A model generated the notes under the pieces. It did no database searches and was not told the origin of the DNA. It saw only the letters and a list, made by a program, of their open reading frames with translations. DNA of 64,000 nucleotides from Eubacterium limosum. Its GTDB lineage: Bacteria > Bacillota > Clostridia > Eubacteriales > Eubacteriaceae. The DNA is taken from contig NZ_CP019962.1 of NCBI RefSeq assembly GCF_000807675.2, forward strand, positions 558,001 to 622,000, in the 5' to 3' direction. The translations under genes were made by a program, and so were the position numbers. Shown here one piece after another: positions 8,763 to 17,763 of the stretch (its first letter is position 1; each line of letters opens with the position of its first letter).

Positions 8763-9656
8763 TCACCCGGCTGCAAAAACAAAGTGTCCCGGTGACACCT
8801 CATGCCAGACCGGCTGTCCCCCGCCCCTCTCAGGCTGATACCCGGCGTGTCTGTGGTTTTTAGCTGCTCCGGGGTCCGGAACGGGAATGGCCTCGATCAG
8901 GCTTTGGGTGTAGGGGTGTACCGGATAGCTGAACAGTTCCTTTCCTGGCGCCAGCTCCACCAGCCTGCCGCGGTGCATTACGCCGATACGGTCACTGATA
9001 TAGCGCACCATTGCCAGGTCATGGGCGATAAACAGAAAGGTCAGGCGGCATTCCTCCTGCAGCTTTTTAAAAAGGTTCACAATCTGTGCCTGAATGGAAA
9101 CATCGAGAGAAGCGATGGGCTCGTCGGCGATGATCAGCTTTGGATTTAAGGCCAGCGCCCGGGCGATGCAGGCCCGCTGAAGCTGGCCGCCGGAAAACTC
9201 CGAGGGATAGCGGTCCATCACACTGCTGCTGAGACCAGTGAGTGCCATGAGCTCGGCCGCTTTTTCCCGAAGCTCTCTTTTTCCTGCTTTTCTGCTGCGT
9301 ATTCTAAAAGGCTCGGCGATGATCTCACCAATAGTCATACGGGTATTGACCGCTGACGCCGCGTCTTGAAAAATCATCTGCATTTCTCCGGTAATGCGCC
9401 GGCGGTTTTTCCTGTAGACAGATTTATCTGAAATTTCCATGCCGTCAAAACAGACGGAGCCACCGGTCGGCTCAAAAAGGTGCATCAGCGCCTTACCTGT
9501 TGTCGATTTTCCTGAGCCGCTCTCGCCCACCAGCCCAAAAATTTCGCCTTTGAGTATATCAAAAGAAACATCGTCCACTGCCTTGACGGTGGTATGCTTG
9601 TCCAGCATGTAATATTTTTTAAGCTCCCGGACTTCAACCAGCTTATTCTCATTCAT
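8763..9656 (-). CDS. oligopeptide ABC transporter ATP-binding protein (OppF/DppF type)
   Basis: This 297-residue ATPase is the second nucleotide-binding subunit of a peptide-type importer. It shows Walker A GESGSGKST, Q-loop MIFQDAASAVN, signature EFSGGQLQRACIARAL, Walker B LIIADEPIASLD, and the OppF-type C-terminal extension ending near EVSPGHFV. The start ATG overlaps the last base of the upstream OppD-type stop codon (TGATG), so the two are translationally coupled. It is the last gene of the five-gene operon. Confidence 0.93.
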   Translation of the reverse strand: MNENKLVEVRELKKYYMLDKHTTVKAVDDVSFDILKGEIFGLVGESGSGKSTTGKALMHLFEPTGGSVCFDGMEISDKSVYRKNRRRITGEMQMIFQDAASAVNTRMTIGEIIAEPFRIRSRKAGKRELREKAAELMALTGLSSSVMDRYPSEFSGGQLQRACIARALALNPKLIIADEPIASLDVSIQAQIVNLFKKLQEECRLTFLFIAHDLAMVRYISDRIGVMHRGRLVELAPGKELFSYPVHPYTQSLIEAIPVPDPGAAKNHRHAGYQPERGGGQPVWHEVSPGHFVFAAG

Positions 9657-10690
9657 CAAAAGGCCTCCTGTCGCTTGATGACCCGGCCGTTCTCCACCCG
9701 CACAGGCGGCTCGATCCTGGGTGCCCGCGGGTCCAGCAGCCAGGTTGCTGCGTAGTGCGTATCGGATATTTTAAACATAGGCGGCGCTTCCTCATAGTCA
9801 ATGGCCAGCGCATAGGGGTTTCGCGGCGCAAAAGCGTCACCTCTGGGCGGATGGATCAAATCCGGCGGCGTACCGGGGATTGGGTTCAGGGTTTCCTCAC
9901 CACCATCAGTGGAAGGCAGCGATGACAGCAGCCCCCAGGTATATGGGTGACGCGGGTCATAAAAAACATCGTCGGCAGTCCCCAGCTCTGCCAGCTTGCC
10001 GGCATACATCACTGCTACCCGGTCTGCCATCCTTGCCACCACTCCCAGGTCATGGGTGATAAACAGGATTGCCACGCCTGTCCGCTTCTGTATTTCTTTA
10101 AGCAGCTCCAGTATCTGGGACTGGATGGTGACGTCCAGCGCGGTTGTCGGCTCATCGGCAATCAAAACATCCGGGCCGCAGGCCAACGCCATGGCAATGA
10201 CACTTCTTTGAAGCATGCCTCCGGAAAAATGATGGGGATACTGATCAAAACGTTTTTCCGCCGCGTCAATGCCAACCTGCTTCATCAGCGAAACTGCCAG
10301 CTTTCTCGCCTCAGCCCGGCCAATTTTCTGGTGTGCCCTTACCGCCTCCACAATCTGGCTGCCAATAGACATGGTCGGGTTTAAGGAGGATACAGGATCC
10401 TGGAAAATCATAGAGATTTCTTCTCCCCGAACCGCTTCCAGCTCTTTCTCTGAAAGCCCTGTGAGATCCCTGCCTTTAAAAAGAATTTCACCGCCAGCTA
10501 TCCCTGCCCTTGCCGGCAGAATCCCCAGAATACTTTTGCAGAACACAGACTTTCCACAGCCTGATTCGCCCACAATGGCCAGCGTTTCCCCGGGCTCCAG
10601 TGACAGGCTCACGTCCCGCACTGCGTGAACATCGCCCTGGTCTGTGGCGATATTGACAGACAGATTTTTAATCTCCAGTAATGTTGTCAT
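9656..10690 (-). CDS. oligopeptide ABC transporter ATP-binding protein (OppD/DppD type)
   Basis: This 344-residue ATPase has Walker [10 protein letters not shown]-loop [12 protein letters not shown], signature [16 protein letters not shown], Walker [13 protein letters not shown] and the oligo/dipeptide C-terminal region ([20 protein letters not shown]). It pairs with the following OppF-type ATPase to drive import. GAGGAG lies eight bases before the ATG. A 337-base gap with a structured repeat element separates it from the binding-protein gene, so expression of the two ATPases may be controlled separately from the upstream part. Confidence 0.93.
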   Translation of the reverse strand: MTTLLEIKNLSVNIATDQGDVHAVRDVSLSLEPGETLAIVGESGCGKSVFCKSILGILPARAGIAGGEILFKGRDLTGLSEKELEAVRGEEISMIFQDPVSSLNPTMSIGSQIVEAVRAHQKIGRAEARKLAVSLMKQVGIDAAEKRFDQYPHHFSGGMLQRSVIAMALACGPDVLIADEPTTALDVTIQSQILELLKEIQKRTGVAILFITHDLGVVARMADRVAVMYAGKLAELGTADDVFYDPRHPYTWGLLSSLPSTDGGEETLNPIPGTPPDLIHPPRGDAFAPRNPYALAIDYEEAPPMFKISDTHYAATWLLDPRAPRIEPPVRVENGRVIKRQEAF

Positions 10691-10721
10691 GATGTATTCT
10701 CCTCAACAAAAAATGGTGAAG

Positions 10722-10750
10722 GGAGCATTGAGGCAATTCCCTCAATGCTC
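10722..10750 (-). other. perfect hairpin upstream of the OppD-type gene
   Basis: The arms GAGCATTGAGG and CCTCAATGCTC surround a short loop. A T-run follows only about ten bases later on the minus strand, so this is not a classic terminator. The same arm sequence recurs at 11007-11016, so one arm can also pair across the whole element. Confidence 0.75.
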
Positions 10751-11016
10751 CACAGTGTATAAAAAAACCTGAGAGACGAAGCCTTTTACCTAAGGAAGAA
10801 AAAGCGTCCTGCGGGTACTGCCCTCACACTGGTATCTGCCTCACTAAAGTTGATTCTTTAGCTCGCCAGTGTCCGGCTATACCGGTCGTTCAGCACAATT
10901 TCCGGCCATTATTCGCAGCGCTTGGACCTTTTTTCTTATCTGGATAAAAGGCGCAGTCTTGGACCTCGGCACTTCTTTGACAGCCTGAGAAACATTGCAG
11001 TAATGCCCTCAATGCT
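10724..11016 (-). repeat. structured intergenic repeat element, copy A
   Basis: This element lies between the binding-protein and OppD-type genes, and a second copy is at about 29246-29492. The copies share 37 identical consecutive bases (10923-10959 here) and 31 at 10773-10803. Those two blocks are imperfect inverted repeats of each other (10775-10809 against 10924-10958), with a GC-rich core between them that includes an ACCGG...CCGG hairpin. Outer arms AGCATTGAGG (10724-10733) and CCTCAATGCT (11007-11016) close the element. It matches no riboswitch class I know. It could be a cis-regulatory RNA or a MITE-like element, and the covarying outer stem favours RNA. Confidence 0.65.
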
Positions 11017-11027
11017 TCGGTTTCACT

Positions 11028-12584
11028 TTAATTTAAAGTCCAGTCCGCAATATTCCAGAAAATACCAACGCCGTGATGGCCTAAAATGGTATCCGGGGTA
11101 ATCCCCTGAATATTGGCCTTGGCCACATAGATGGCGTCTACATAGGCGATGAAAGTATAAGGCATATCCTTTGTCAGCTCTTCCTGGAAAGCCTTGTAGT
11201 ATTCCATTCTCTGCGCGTCATTGTCTGTTTCGCGGGCCTTCTGGAGCAGCTCGTCCACCTTGGGATTGGAGTATCCGCTGTAATTTGAGCCCTTGTCTGT
11301 CCCGAAAACCTTGTAGGTGTGATCGTCCGGGTCAAAGGGGCTTCCCCAGCCGATGAGATAGGTTTCCTGACCGGCCCAGTCGGTCTCAGCGTTGACGGAA
11401 ACTGTGGCGTCCACCCCGATATCCTTCAGATTCTGGGCTGCGACATTGGCAATATCCACACGCACCTGATCGCCTTCTGCAATGTTGATTTTAAACGCCA
11501 GACGTGTTCCGTTTTTCGCATAAACGCCGTCGCTGCCTTTTTTCCATCCGGCAGCCTCCAGCATTTCCTGGGCTTTTGCCGGGTTATAATCAAATTTTTC
11601 GATGTCTGGGTTATTGTAAGGCCCTGCCTGAAGCGGTGAGTAAGCGAGCTGTCCCTCACCCAGCAGTACAGAATCAATGATAGCCTGGCGGTCAATGGCA
11701 TAGCTCAGCGCGTTTGGAAGCTCGCGGTTGTTTTTAAACAGGTCATTGTTAAAATTATATAAAATCCCACGGTAGTCGGCTGTCTTCATATCGTAAATTT
11801 TAAATTCATCGTTGCCCTCAAACTGCCTGGCGTCGTTCGGCGGTACCTGCGCCATGTCCAGTTCCCCGGATTTCAGCTGCATGGCACGGGCTTTGGTGTC
11901 CTCGACAATTTTGAAGATAACCTTGTCGATTTTTGGCGCGCCCCCATAGTAGTTGTCAAATTTTTCCATGGTAATGCTCTGGCCTTCATCCCAGGATACC
12001 AGCTTGTAAGGGCCAGTGCCAATGGGGTTACGGTTAAAATCATCCGTTGCCAGATCCTTGCCCTCCAGCAGGTGTGCCGGCAAAATACCGATGGTCAGGT
12101 AATCCAGCATCGCAATGTTTGGCGCTTTAAGGGAAATTTTGACGGTTTGATCATCCGGCACTTCAATTTTTGTGATGTCCTCATAGTTTGAAGCAATTTC
12201 CGAAGCATTATCCGGATTCATAATCGCTTCGAGGGTAAACTTGACATCATTGGCGGTAAACTTCTCCCCGTCCTGCCAGGTAATACCCTCCCGGATGTGG
12301 AAAGTGTAGGTATTATCCGCCGCGTTCCAATCCCAGCTCTCTGCCATTCCCGGAATGACCTTGTCATTTTCATCGTGGGCGGTCAGGCCTGCAAACAGAA
12401 GCAAGTTGATTTCTCCGTGCTCATACAGCGCTGGATTGATCGCTGTATAATCCTGGCTGCCATATACCAGCGTATTGCCATCCTTCGTGTCTGTGCCGGC
12501 TGTCTTACTGCCACAGCCTGCAAATACTGTTGCTGTCATCACCAGAGCGATGCCCAGCGCCAGCAGCTTTTTCATTTTCTTCAT
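11028..12584 (-). CDS. peptide-type ABC transporter substrate-binding lipoprotein
   Basis: This 518-residue family 5 solute-binding protein has a lipoprotein signal ending VFAGC (Cys23) and the family motifs LAESW-like PGMAESWDW, FHIREGITWQDGEKFTANDV and NPIGTGPYKLVSW. It captures a peptide or other small ligand outside the membrane and delivers it to the two permeases. It is the third gene of the operon, after both permeases. The exact substrate (oligopeptide, dipeptide or nickel chelate) is not readable from sequence alone. Confidence 0.93.
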   Translation of the reverse strand: MKKMKKLLALGIALVMTATVFAGCGSKTAGTDTKDGNTLVYGSQDYTAINPALYEHGEINLLLFAGLTAHDENDKVIPGMAESWDWNAADNTYTFHIREGITWQDGEKFTANDVKFTLEAIMNPDNASEIASNYEDITKIEVPDDQTVKISLKAPNIAMLDYLTIGILPAHLLEGKDLATDDFNRNPIGTGPYKLVSWDEGQSITMEKFDNYYGGAPKIDKVIFKIVEDTKARAMQLKSGELDMAQVPPNDARQFEGNDEFKIYDMKTADYRGILYNFNNDLFKNNRELPNALSYAIDRQAIIDSVLLGEGQLAYSPLQAGPYNNPDIEKFDYNPAKAQEMLEAAGWKKGSDGVYAKNGTRLAFKINIAEGDQVRVDIANVAAQNLKDIGVDATVSVNAETDWAGQETYLIGWGSPFDPDDHTYKVFGTDKGSNYSGYSNPKVDELLQKARETDNDAQRMEYYKAFQEELTKDMPYTFIAYVDAIYVAKANIQGITPDTILGHHGVGIFWNIADWTLN

Positions 12585-12627
12585 TTCTTTCTCCTTTTAT
12601 TTTCATAACAGCCTCCGCTGTTTTAAA

Positions 12628-13530
12628 CTAAATTTCCCGCATACCGCGGTTATTGCGTTTACGGATATAATTTCCGATATCCGTAATACTGACCAGTGTC
12701 ACCACCAGGAAAAGCCCCGGTATCAGAATAATCCACCAGTCATTTGATAAAAGCGCCTGATCGGCGTTTGACAGCATGCTCCCCCAGGAAATAATTTCAA
12801 CGGGAAGCCCAATGCCCAAAAAGCTCAGCGTCGCCTCTGTCCCGATCGCCGCGCCAATATTTGTGACGACCATGAACATAATGGACGATACAAAGTTTGG
12901 CAGCAGATGCCGCCTCAAAATATAGAAGAAGTCTCCGTCCATTGTTTTTGCTGCCAGAATATAATCCGCATTGCGGATCTGCCTGACCTCGCTGCGCACA
13001 ATTTTTGAAATGTTCATCCAACTGGTAATGCCAATGACAAAAGCAATGGTCAGGGGGCCTGTCTGTCCGATGATGGCCTGGATAAAAATGACGATCAAAA
13101 TGGACGGGATACTCAAAATAATTTCCGTGAACCGCATCATTCCATCATCGACCCACTCACTTGAAAGGCCGCTGATACTGCCGTAAACAACAGCGATCAG
13201 CGTTGAAAGCGCTGTGGCCGCCAGACCGATAAACAGGGAAATGCGCCCGCCGTACCAGATCATGGAAAAAATATCCCGCCCCATCATATCTGTGCCAAAA
13301 TAAAACTGACTGCCTGGCGGTACTGCCCGGTTTGCCAGATCCATATAGGTCGGGTCATGGTTTATGACTGCCTCACAGAATACACATCCCAGAACAATGG
13401 CGGCCAGGAGCGTAACTGCCGCAAAGGGCATGCCCTTCAGGCGTTCCAGACGTCCTTTGGCAGGAGGTACTACCGCCTGCTCCATCGACTTGTAGTCTGG
13501 CCCAACCACTTCAAAGGCTTCGTTTTTCAC
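12628..13530 (-). CDS. peptide-type ABC transporter permease (OppC/DppC type)
   Basis: This 300-residue membrane protein has a cytosolic N-terminus, one helix near residue 35, a periplasm-side segment with FYFGTDMMGRDIFSMIWYGGRISL, and the binding-protein-dependent permease core with the EAA loop (AAKTMDGDFFYILRRHLLPN). These are the OppC/DppC hallmarks. Translation starts at a GTG overlapping the stop of the OppB-type gene (GTGA). With that protein it forms the translocation channel. Confidence 0.92.
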   Translation of the reverse strand: MKNEAFEVVGPDYKSMEQAVVPPAKGRLERLKGMPFAAVTLLAAIVLGCVFCEAVINHDPTYMDLANRAVPPGSQFYFGTDMMGRDIFSMIWYGGRISLFIGLAATALSTLIAVVYGSISGLSSEWVDDGMMRFTEIILSIPSILIVIFIQAIIGQTGPLTIAFVIGITSWMNISKIVRSEVRQIRNADYILAAKTMDGDFFYILRRHLLPNFVSSIMFMVVTNIGAAIGTEATLSFLGIGLPVEIISWGSMLSNADQALLSNDWWIILIPGLFLVVTLVSITDIGNYIRKRNNRGMREI

Positions 13531-14516
13531 AGGAGCTCACCCCTTTCGTGCTTCATGCGCGGGTCAATCTTATCATTGATGATCTGAGCGACCATATTTG
13601 AAAACACCACCACAATACCGGTCAGCAGACACAGCACCATGAGCATATTGTAGTCGTGATACTTTGCGCTTTCAAAACTCAGCGTTCCCAGCCCCGGATA
13701 AGAAAAGACCTTTTCGACCACGTAGGTTCCCCCAATGATATGCGGCACTGAGATGGCCATAATGCTGATAAATGTCGGCATAATGTTGCGCAGACAGTGC
13801 CGCCATACAATCTGCCGCCGGGTCATTCCCTTGGTCTTACAGAGCAGCACATAATCCTTGCGTATCTCCTCCAGCATCCGGTTGCGGACCATGTAGGTAT
13901 AGTACCAGAGGTGTCCTAAAACCATAACAGTCAGCGGCAGGATCAGGTGGGCAGCCCGGCTGGCAATATTGTCTGCCTGCCCCATGGCGTAAGCCCCGCT
14001 GGAGGGTAAAAGCTCCAGATTAATGCTGAATACCAGTATGAGAACCAGCGCCACCCAGAAAGAAGGAATGCAGTTGGTAATCGTCCCGACTTTGCAGATT
14101 ACCCGGTCCACAGGCGAGTCCTCGTGCATGGAACAGAAAACTCCCAGTACCAGCGCAAACGCGAAGGTCAGAATATAAGACAAGCCGCCCAAAATCAGCG
14201 TATTTGCCCAGACACCCTCAATGACTCCCATGACATCCTGCTTATACTTAAAGGATATGCCAAAATCACCATGAAAAGCCTCTCCAACCCAGATACCATA
14301 CTGAACCCATATCGGCTCATTTAACCCTAGTTTTTCCCTGGCCTTTTCCTGCTGCTCAACACTCATGCGCTCAACACTCTCGCCGTAATATGCCCGAAGC
14401 GGGTCTCCTGGCGACAGTCTTGCCATATAAAACACAATCAATGACAGTAAAAATATTACCAGCATAAACTGCAGTATTTTTTTCAGAAAATAAACCAGAT
14501 TATTTCTTAATCGCAC
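13527..14516 (-). CDS. peptide-type ABC transporter permease (OppB/DppB type)
   Basis: This six-helix permease is the first gene of the operon. It has the OppB signature ARLSPGDPLRAYYG after the first helix, the long extracytoplasmic segment, and an EAA loop around CKTKGMTRRQIVWRHCLRN. The frame is open up to an ATG at 14609 (360 residues). The GTG at 14516 (329 residues) puts the first membrane helix at the usual distance and gives a typical length, so I prefer it. Neither site has a strong Shine-Dalgarno sequence. A good promoter lies at 14645-14673. Confidence 0.88.
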   Translation of the reverse strand: MRLRNNLVYFLKKILQFMLVIFLLSLIVFYMARLSPGDPLRAYYGESVERMSVEQQEKAREKLGLNEPIWVQYGIWVGEAFHGDFGISFKYKQDVMGVIEGVWANTLILGGLSYILTFAFALVLGVFCSMHEDSPVDRVICKVGTITNCIPSFWVALVLILVFSINLELLPSSGAYAMGQADNIASRAAHLILPLTVMVLGHLWYYTYMVRNRMLEEIRKDYVLLCKTKGMTRRQIVWRHCLRNIMPTFISIMAISVPHIIGGTYVVEKVFSYPGLGTLSFESAKYHDYNMLMVLCLLTGIVVVFSNMVAQIINDKIDPRMKHERGELL

Positions 14517-14644
14517 TCCAATACCTGTTCTCCCCCGTTCTACTCCATATAAAGGCAGCAAAAAAGCCATGAAATCCGTCCGCGCCTTCAGCGCAAAACG
14601 AACCTTCATGGCTCTGTTATCTCTATTAATTGATTTGCACGGTT

Positions 14645-14673
14645 AATATACCATGAAAAACATTTGGTGTCAA
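14645..14673 (-). promoter_or_regulatory. sigma-A promoter of the peptide ABC operon
   Basis: On the minus strand TTGACA (14673-14668) and TATATT (14650-14645) are 17 bp apart. Transcription would begin near 14638, ahead of both possible OppB starts. Confidence 0.82.
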
Positions 14674-14722
14674 CAAGTATATACAGGCTATGCCTCTTTT
14701 TTTGAAAACGTCCTCTTAAATT

Positions 14723-14794
14723 GCCGCCGCGCCGTATTTTTCAGAAGGATTTGAGAGGATTTCAGAGAAAATATTGGTGTTTCGGCGCTGCGGC
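14723..14794. repeat. long imperfect inverted repeat downstream of the metal-complex transporter operon
   Basis: GCCGCCGCGCCG (14723-14734) pairs with CGGCGCTGCGGC (14783-14794), with 11 of 12 positions matching. The pairing extends inward through an AT-rich stretch (TATTTTTC against GAAAATAT). No T-run follows, so it may protect an mRNA 3' end and not act as an intrinsic terminator. It lies in the 220-base gap between two same-strand operons. Confidence 0.6.
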
Positions 14795-14829
14795 TTCTAT
14801 ATAAAATCCCACAGGGGATGATACAAGCT

Positions 14830-15582
14830 TTATTCCGGTACGACCATTTTATAGCCGTTAATAGTACCGATGCACACAGGCATCTGGTAAACCTCACCGA
14901 TGCATTCACAGGTCATAACTTCCTGACCGCCGTAGGCGTGAACGCTGCCGTCCTTTAAAAACAGGAAACGGTCGCAGTATCTGAGCGCCATGTTCAGATC
15001 GTGGATGACGATGATCACCGCAATGTTTCTGGAATGGCAGATTTTCCGGACCAGCCCCAGCACCTCCAGCTGATTTTTTAAATCCAGGCTGCTGGTTGGC
15101 TCATCAAGAAGCAGAACCCTGGGTTCCTGGGCCAGCGCCCGGGCGATCATCACCTTCTGCAGCTCCCCGCCGCTCAACTCATCCAGATAACGGACAGCAA
15201 ATTTCTCAAGGTGCATCTGACTGATCACACTGGATACGATCTTCTCATCCTCCTGAGTGACACCCCATTTGATAAAGGGAATCCTTCCCAGCATTACCGC
15301 CTCAAAAACAGTGATCCGGTTATTGTCATTTTTCTGAGCCACAAAGGCCATATGCCTGGCGATCTCCCCCTGTTTCATCGCTGTGATTTCCAGCCCGTCA
15401 ACACGCACCACGCCTCTGCCCGGCGAGAGGATGCGGTTCAGACATTTCAGCATCGTGCTCTTTCCCGCGCCGTTATTGCCGAGAATGGCGATACAATGTC
15501 CGTCCTCCACATCAAATGAGATTTGATCGATAATTTTCCGGCTGGTATTATAACCAAAAACAAGATCCCTGACCTGTATCAT
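14830..15582 (-). CDS. metal-complex ABC transporter ATP-binding protein (FecE/BtuD type)
   Basis: This 250-residue ATPase carries Walker A GNNGAGKST, Q-loop VAQKND, signature ELSGGELQKVMIARAL and Walker B VLLLDEPTSSLD, the pattern of iron-siderophore, cobalamin or metal-chelate importers. It starts inside the stop codon of the permease gene (ATGA overlap) after AAGGAGG. It is the last gene of the FmdE, binding protein, permease, ATPase operon. Confidence 0.93.
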   Translation of the reverse strand: MIQVRDLVFGYNTSRKIIDQISFDVEDGHCIAILGNNGAGKSTMLKCLNRILSPGRGVVRVDGLEITAMKQGEIARHMAFVAQKNDNNRITVFEAVMLGRIPFIKWGVTQEDEKIVSSVISQMHLEKFAVRYLDELSGGELQKVMIARALAQEPRVLLLDEPTSSLDLKNQLEVLGLVRKICHSRNIAVIIVIHDLNMALRYCDRFLFLKDGSVHAYGGQEVMTCECIGEVYQMPVCIGTINGYKMVVPE

Positions 15583-16646
15583 CGCTTTGTGCCTCCTTTG
15601 AATAAAAGATACAGAAACAGCGGCGCGCCAAGAAATGAGGTGATGGCGCCGATGGGCAAAATGACCGGTGCGATAATCACTCTTGCCAGCACGTCGCCCA
15701 GAAGCAGCAGAACAGCCCCGGCCATGGCGGAGGCTGGCAGCAGCCAGCAGTAATTATTGCCCAAAAACCGCCGCATAATATGTGGTGCAACCAGCCCGAT
15801 AAAATTGATGATCCCGATAAAAGACACGATCACCGCCGCGGTCAGGGCACAGACCAGCATGTTGATAATCCTGGACCGCGCCACATTGACGCCAAGGCTG
15901 GCGGCTGTTTGTTCCCCGCTCTCCATGGCGTTGTAATGCCAGCGGTTAAGCAGAAAATAAGCCAGTGTAATGACCACCACTACCGCGATAATCTGTACTT
16001 CCTTCCAGCCCGTGCGCCCAAGATCGCCAAAGGTCCAGAAAACCACAGAGGCCAGCTGGACATCATCGGCAAAATACTGGAGCAGCGTCGTCGCTCCGGT
16101 AAACATGGCACTGAGCGCCACACCGCAGAGCACCATGGCTTCCGGCGTAATCCTGCGGAACCGGGAGAGCACCAGGATCATAACCGAAGCGCTGATACTG
16201 CCTCCAAAAGCGCAGATGGTGATGAGATAGGGATTATTAAAGCTCATGTTAGCTGCGCTGCTCCCCTGCACACCGGCGCCCAGGACGATGATGGCAAAGG
16301 CAGCCCCGAAGCCCGCGCCCTGGGAAATACCAAGGGTCGTAGTGTCTGCCAGAGGGTTCTTGAGTATACCCTGAAGTACCGCTCCGGTTACACCGAGGCC
16401 CACACCGCTCAGCACGGCTGTCATGATTCGAGGCAGCCGGATATTCCACATGACCATATTATTCTGCTTTGTCGACTGACCACCAATGGCTTTTAAAATA
16501 TCGCCCATGTTTAAATCTGAGGAACCTGCTCTCAGCGAAAACAGCATCGCTAGCGTCAGAATAATTCCCAGCAGAACTAAAACCACAATATTCCTTTTTT
16601 TAAGCGCCTGATAATCTTTAATCTCAGATTTCTCCGCTCCGGTCAT
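15579..16646 (-). CDS. metal-complex ABC transporter permease (FecCD/BtuC type)
   Basis: This 355-residue protein has about ten membrane helices and the FecCD signatures IRLPRIMTAVLSGVGLGVTG, LQGILKNPLADTTTLGISQGAG and NFIGLVAPHIMRR. It forms the homodimeric channel of a siderophore/cobalamin-type importer. It begins five bases after the binding-protein gene and overlaps the ATPase gene, so the three form one unit. Confidence 0.94.
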   Translation of the reverse strand: MTGAEKSEIKDYQALKKRNIVVLVLLGIILTLAMLFSLRAGSSDLNMGDILKAIGGQSTKQNNMVMWNIRLPRIMTAVLSGVGLGVTGAVLQGILKNPLADTTTLGISQGAGFGAAFAIIVLGAGVQGSSAANMSFNNPYLITICAFGGSISASVMILVLSRFRRITPEAMVLCGVALSAMFTGATTLLQYFADDVQLASVVFWTFGDLGRTGWKEVQIIAVVVVITLAYFLLNRWHYNAMESGEQTAASLGVNVARSRIINMLVCALTAAVIVSFIGIINFIGLVAPHIMRRFLGNNYCWLLPASAMAGAVLLLLGDVLARVIIAPVILPIGAITSFLGAPLFLYLLFKGGTKR

Positions 16647-16651
16647 TTCAA

Positions 16652-17749
16652 CTATTCTCCCAGTGTAATTGGTCTGAAGTTAAGTCCCGCATCCTTAAGC
16701 TTCTGGCTGTAGGGCACGCCCAGCATTTTTTCTGTGATCTCATCGGTTTTTTTCGCAATGTCCACGTCCGCAAAGGCTTCTGGATAGACTACGCATCCCA
16801 CATAATAGGCGTTGGCCAGAGCCAGCTCGGTATTAGTTCCGTTAAAACGGTAGGCTACCTGAGAATATACCTTTTTATCCTGCACTGCCTTCAGCTCGTT
16901 ATAAAAGTCTGGCCTCACCGCGTAATCATCCTTGACCAGCTTCAGATTGCCAGCATCTAAAAACAGATAGTCAGCGTTCCACTTGAGAATCTGCTCAAGA
17001 TCGACGTCAAAAGCGCCCTTCTTACCCGTTTCATCCGCTACATTTGTAATACCGAGCGCTGAAAACGGCGGGTAGCCCGCCTCGGTCCCCTCAATGCCAT
17101 GCGCGCCCTTGAAGGACACAGCGCCGCAGTAGGCTGTCGGTATTTTATCCTGCGGGATATCTCCAGTGCGGCTCTTTAAATCTTCAGCCACCGATTTCAT
17201 ATAATCCACAACCTCCTGGCTGCGCTCCTGTTTTCCCAGGACATCGCCCACCAAATTCAGCGCGTTATAAATCTCATCGTCAAAAACCTTATCGGTGATC
17301 GGCATGGTCACAACCGGTATTCCTGTTTTATTTTGAAGGTCGTCAGCGGCCTTGCCGTCATTGGAGGTGATGATCACATCCGGCGCAGCTTTCATGAGCT
17401 CTTCCTCGTAAGGCGTTCCGCTGTCTCCAATGACCGGCAGCTTTTTAAGTTCCTCCTGGTAAGCGTAGCTGGCTGCCTTGGTTACCGGCACATCCAGGTC
17501 ATTCTGCTCCACGCCTGCCAGCTGCTCCACGCCGCCGTCATACAAAATATAACGCAGCGCGCCCACCCCAAGAGGCGCCACTTTTTTGACCTCGGAGGGA
17601 ATCGTCACCACACGCCCTGCGGCGTCGGTAATTTCCCGCGTGCCCTCTGCGGCGCCGCTCTCGGTGTTTCCGCCGCTGCATCCCGCTAAAAGCAGTGCCG
17701 CCAGTAAAACACCGGTTACCGCCTGTCCCAGTCTCTTTTTCATTTTCAT
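16652..17749 (-). CDS. metal-complex ABC transporter substrate-binding lipoprotein
   Basis: This 365-residue protein has a lipobox LLLAGC (Cys24) and a periplasmic-binding fold of the FepB/BtuF class, with opening strand REITDAAGRVVTIPSEVKKV, a hinge-region APDVIITSNDGK, and DADYLFLD-like residues. Unusually it keeps many acidic and tyrosine residues near the C-terminal lobe, and its ligand is uncertain. The FmdE gene immediately upstream suggests a molybdate/tungstate- or other metal-chelate-type cargo in place of ferric siderophore (inference). Confidence 0.9.
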   Translation of the reverse strand: MKMKKRLGQAVTGVLLAALLLAGCSGGNTESGAAEGTREITDAAGRVVTIPSEVKKVAPLGVGALRYILYDGGVEQLAGVEQNDLDVPVTKAASYAYQEELKKLPVIGDSGTPYEEELMKAAPDVIITSNDGKAADDLQNKTGIPVVTMPITDKVFDDEIYNALNLVGDVLGKQERSQEVVDYMKSVAEDLKSRTGDIPQDKIPTAYCGAVSFKGAHGIEGTEAGYPPFSALGITNVADETGKKGAFDVDLEQILKWNADYLFLDAGNLKLVKDDYAVRPDFYNELKAVQDKKVYSQVAYRFNGTNTELALANAYYVGCVVYPEAFADVDIAKKTDEITEKMLGVPYSQKLKDAGLNFRPITLGE

Positions 17750-17763
17750 TGCTTTCCTCCTGT

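Noticed and set aside
10724-11016. Element copy A as a known riboswitch (glycine, M-box or TPP)
   Set aside because: Short resemblances such as TTAGGTAAAAGGC exist on the minus strand, but the order and spacing of conserved blocks do not fit any of these classes.
10739-11016. CCCTCAATGCT direct repeats as a target-site duplication of a transposon in copy A
   Set aside because: Copy B has inverted, not direct, flanking repeats, and the copy A repeats are explained by hairpin arms.
15780-16496. 238-codon open frame antisense to the FecCD permease
   Set aside because: The sequence is His/Asp/Arg-rich low-complexity, typical of the reverse complement of a membrane protein gene.
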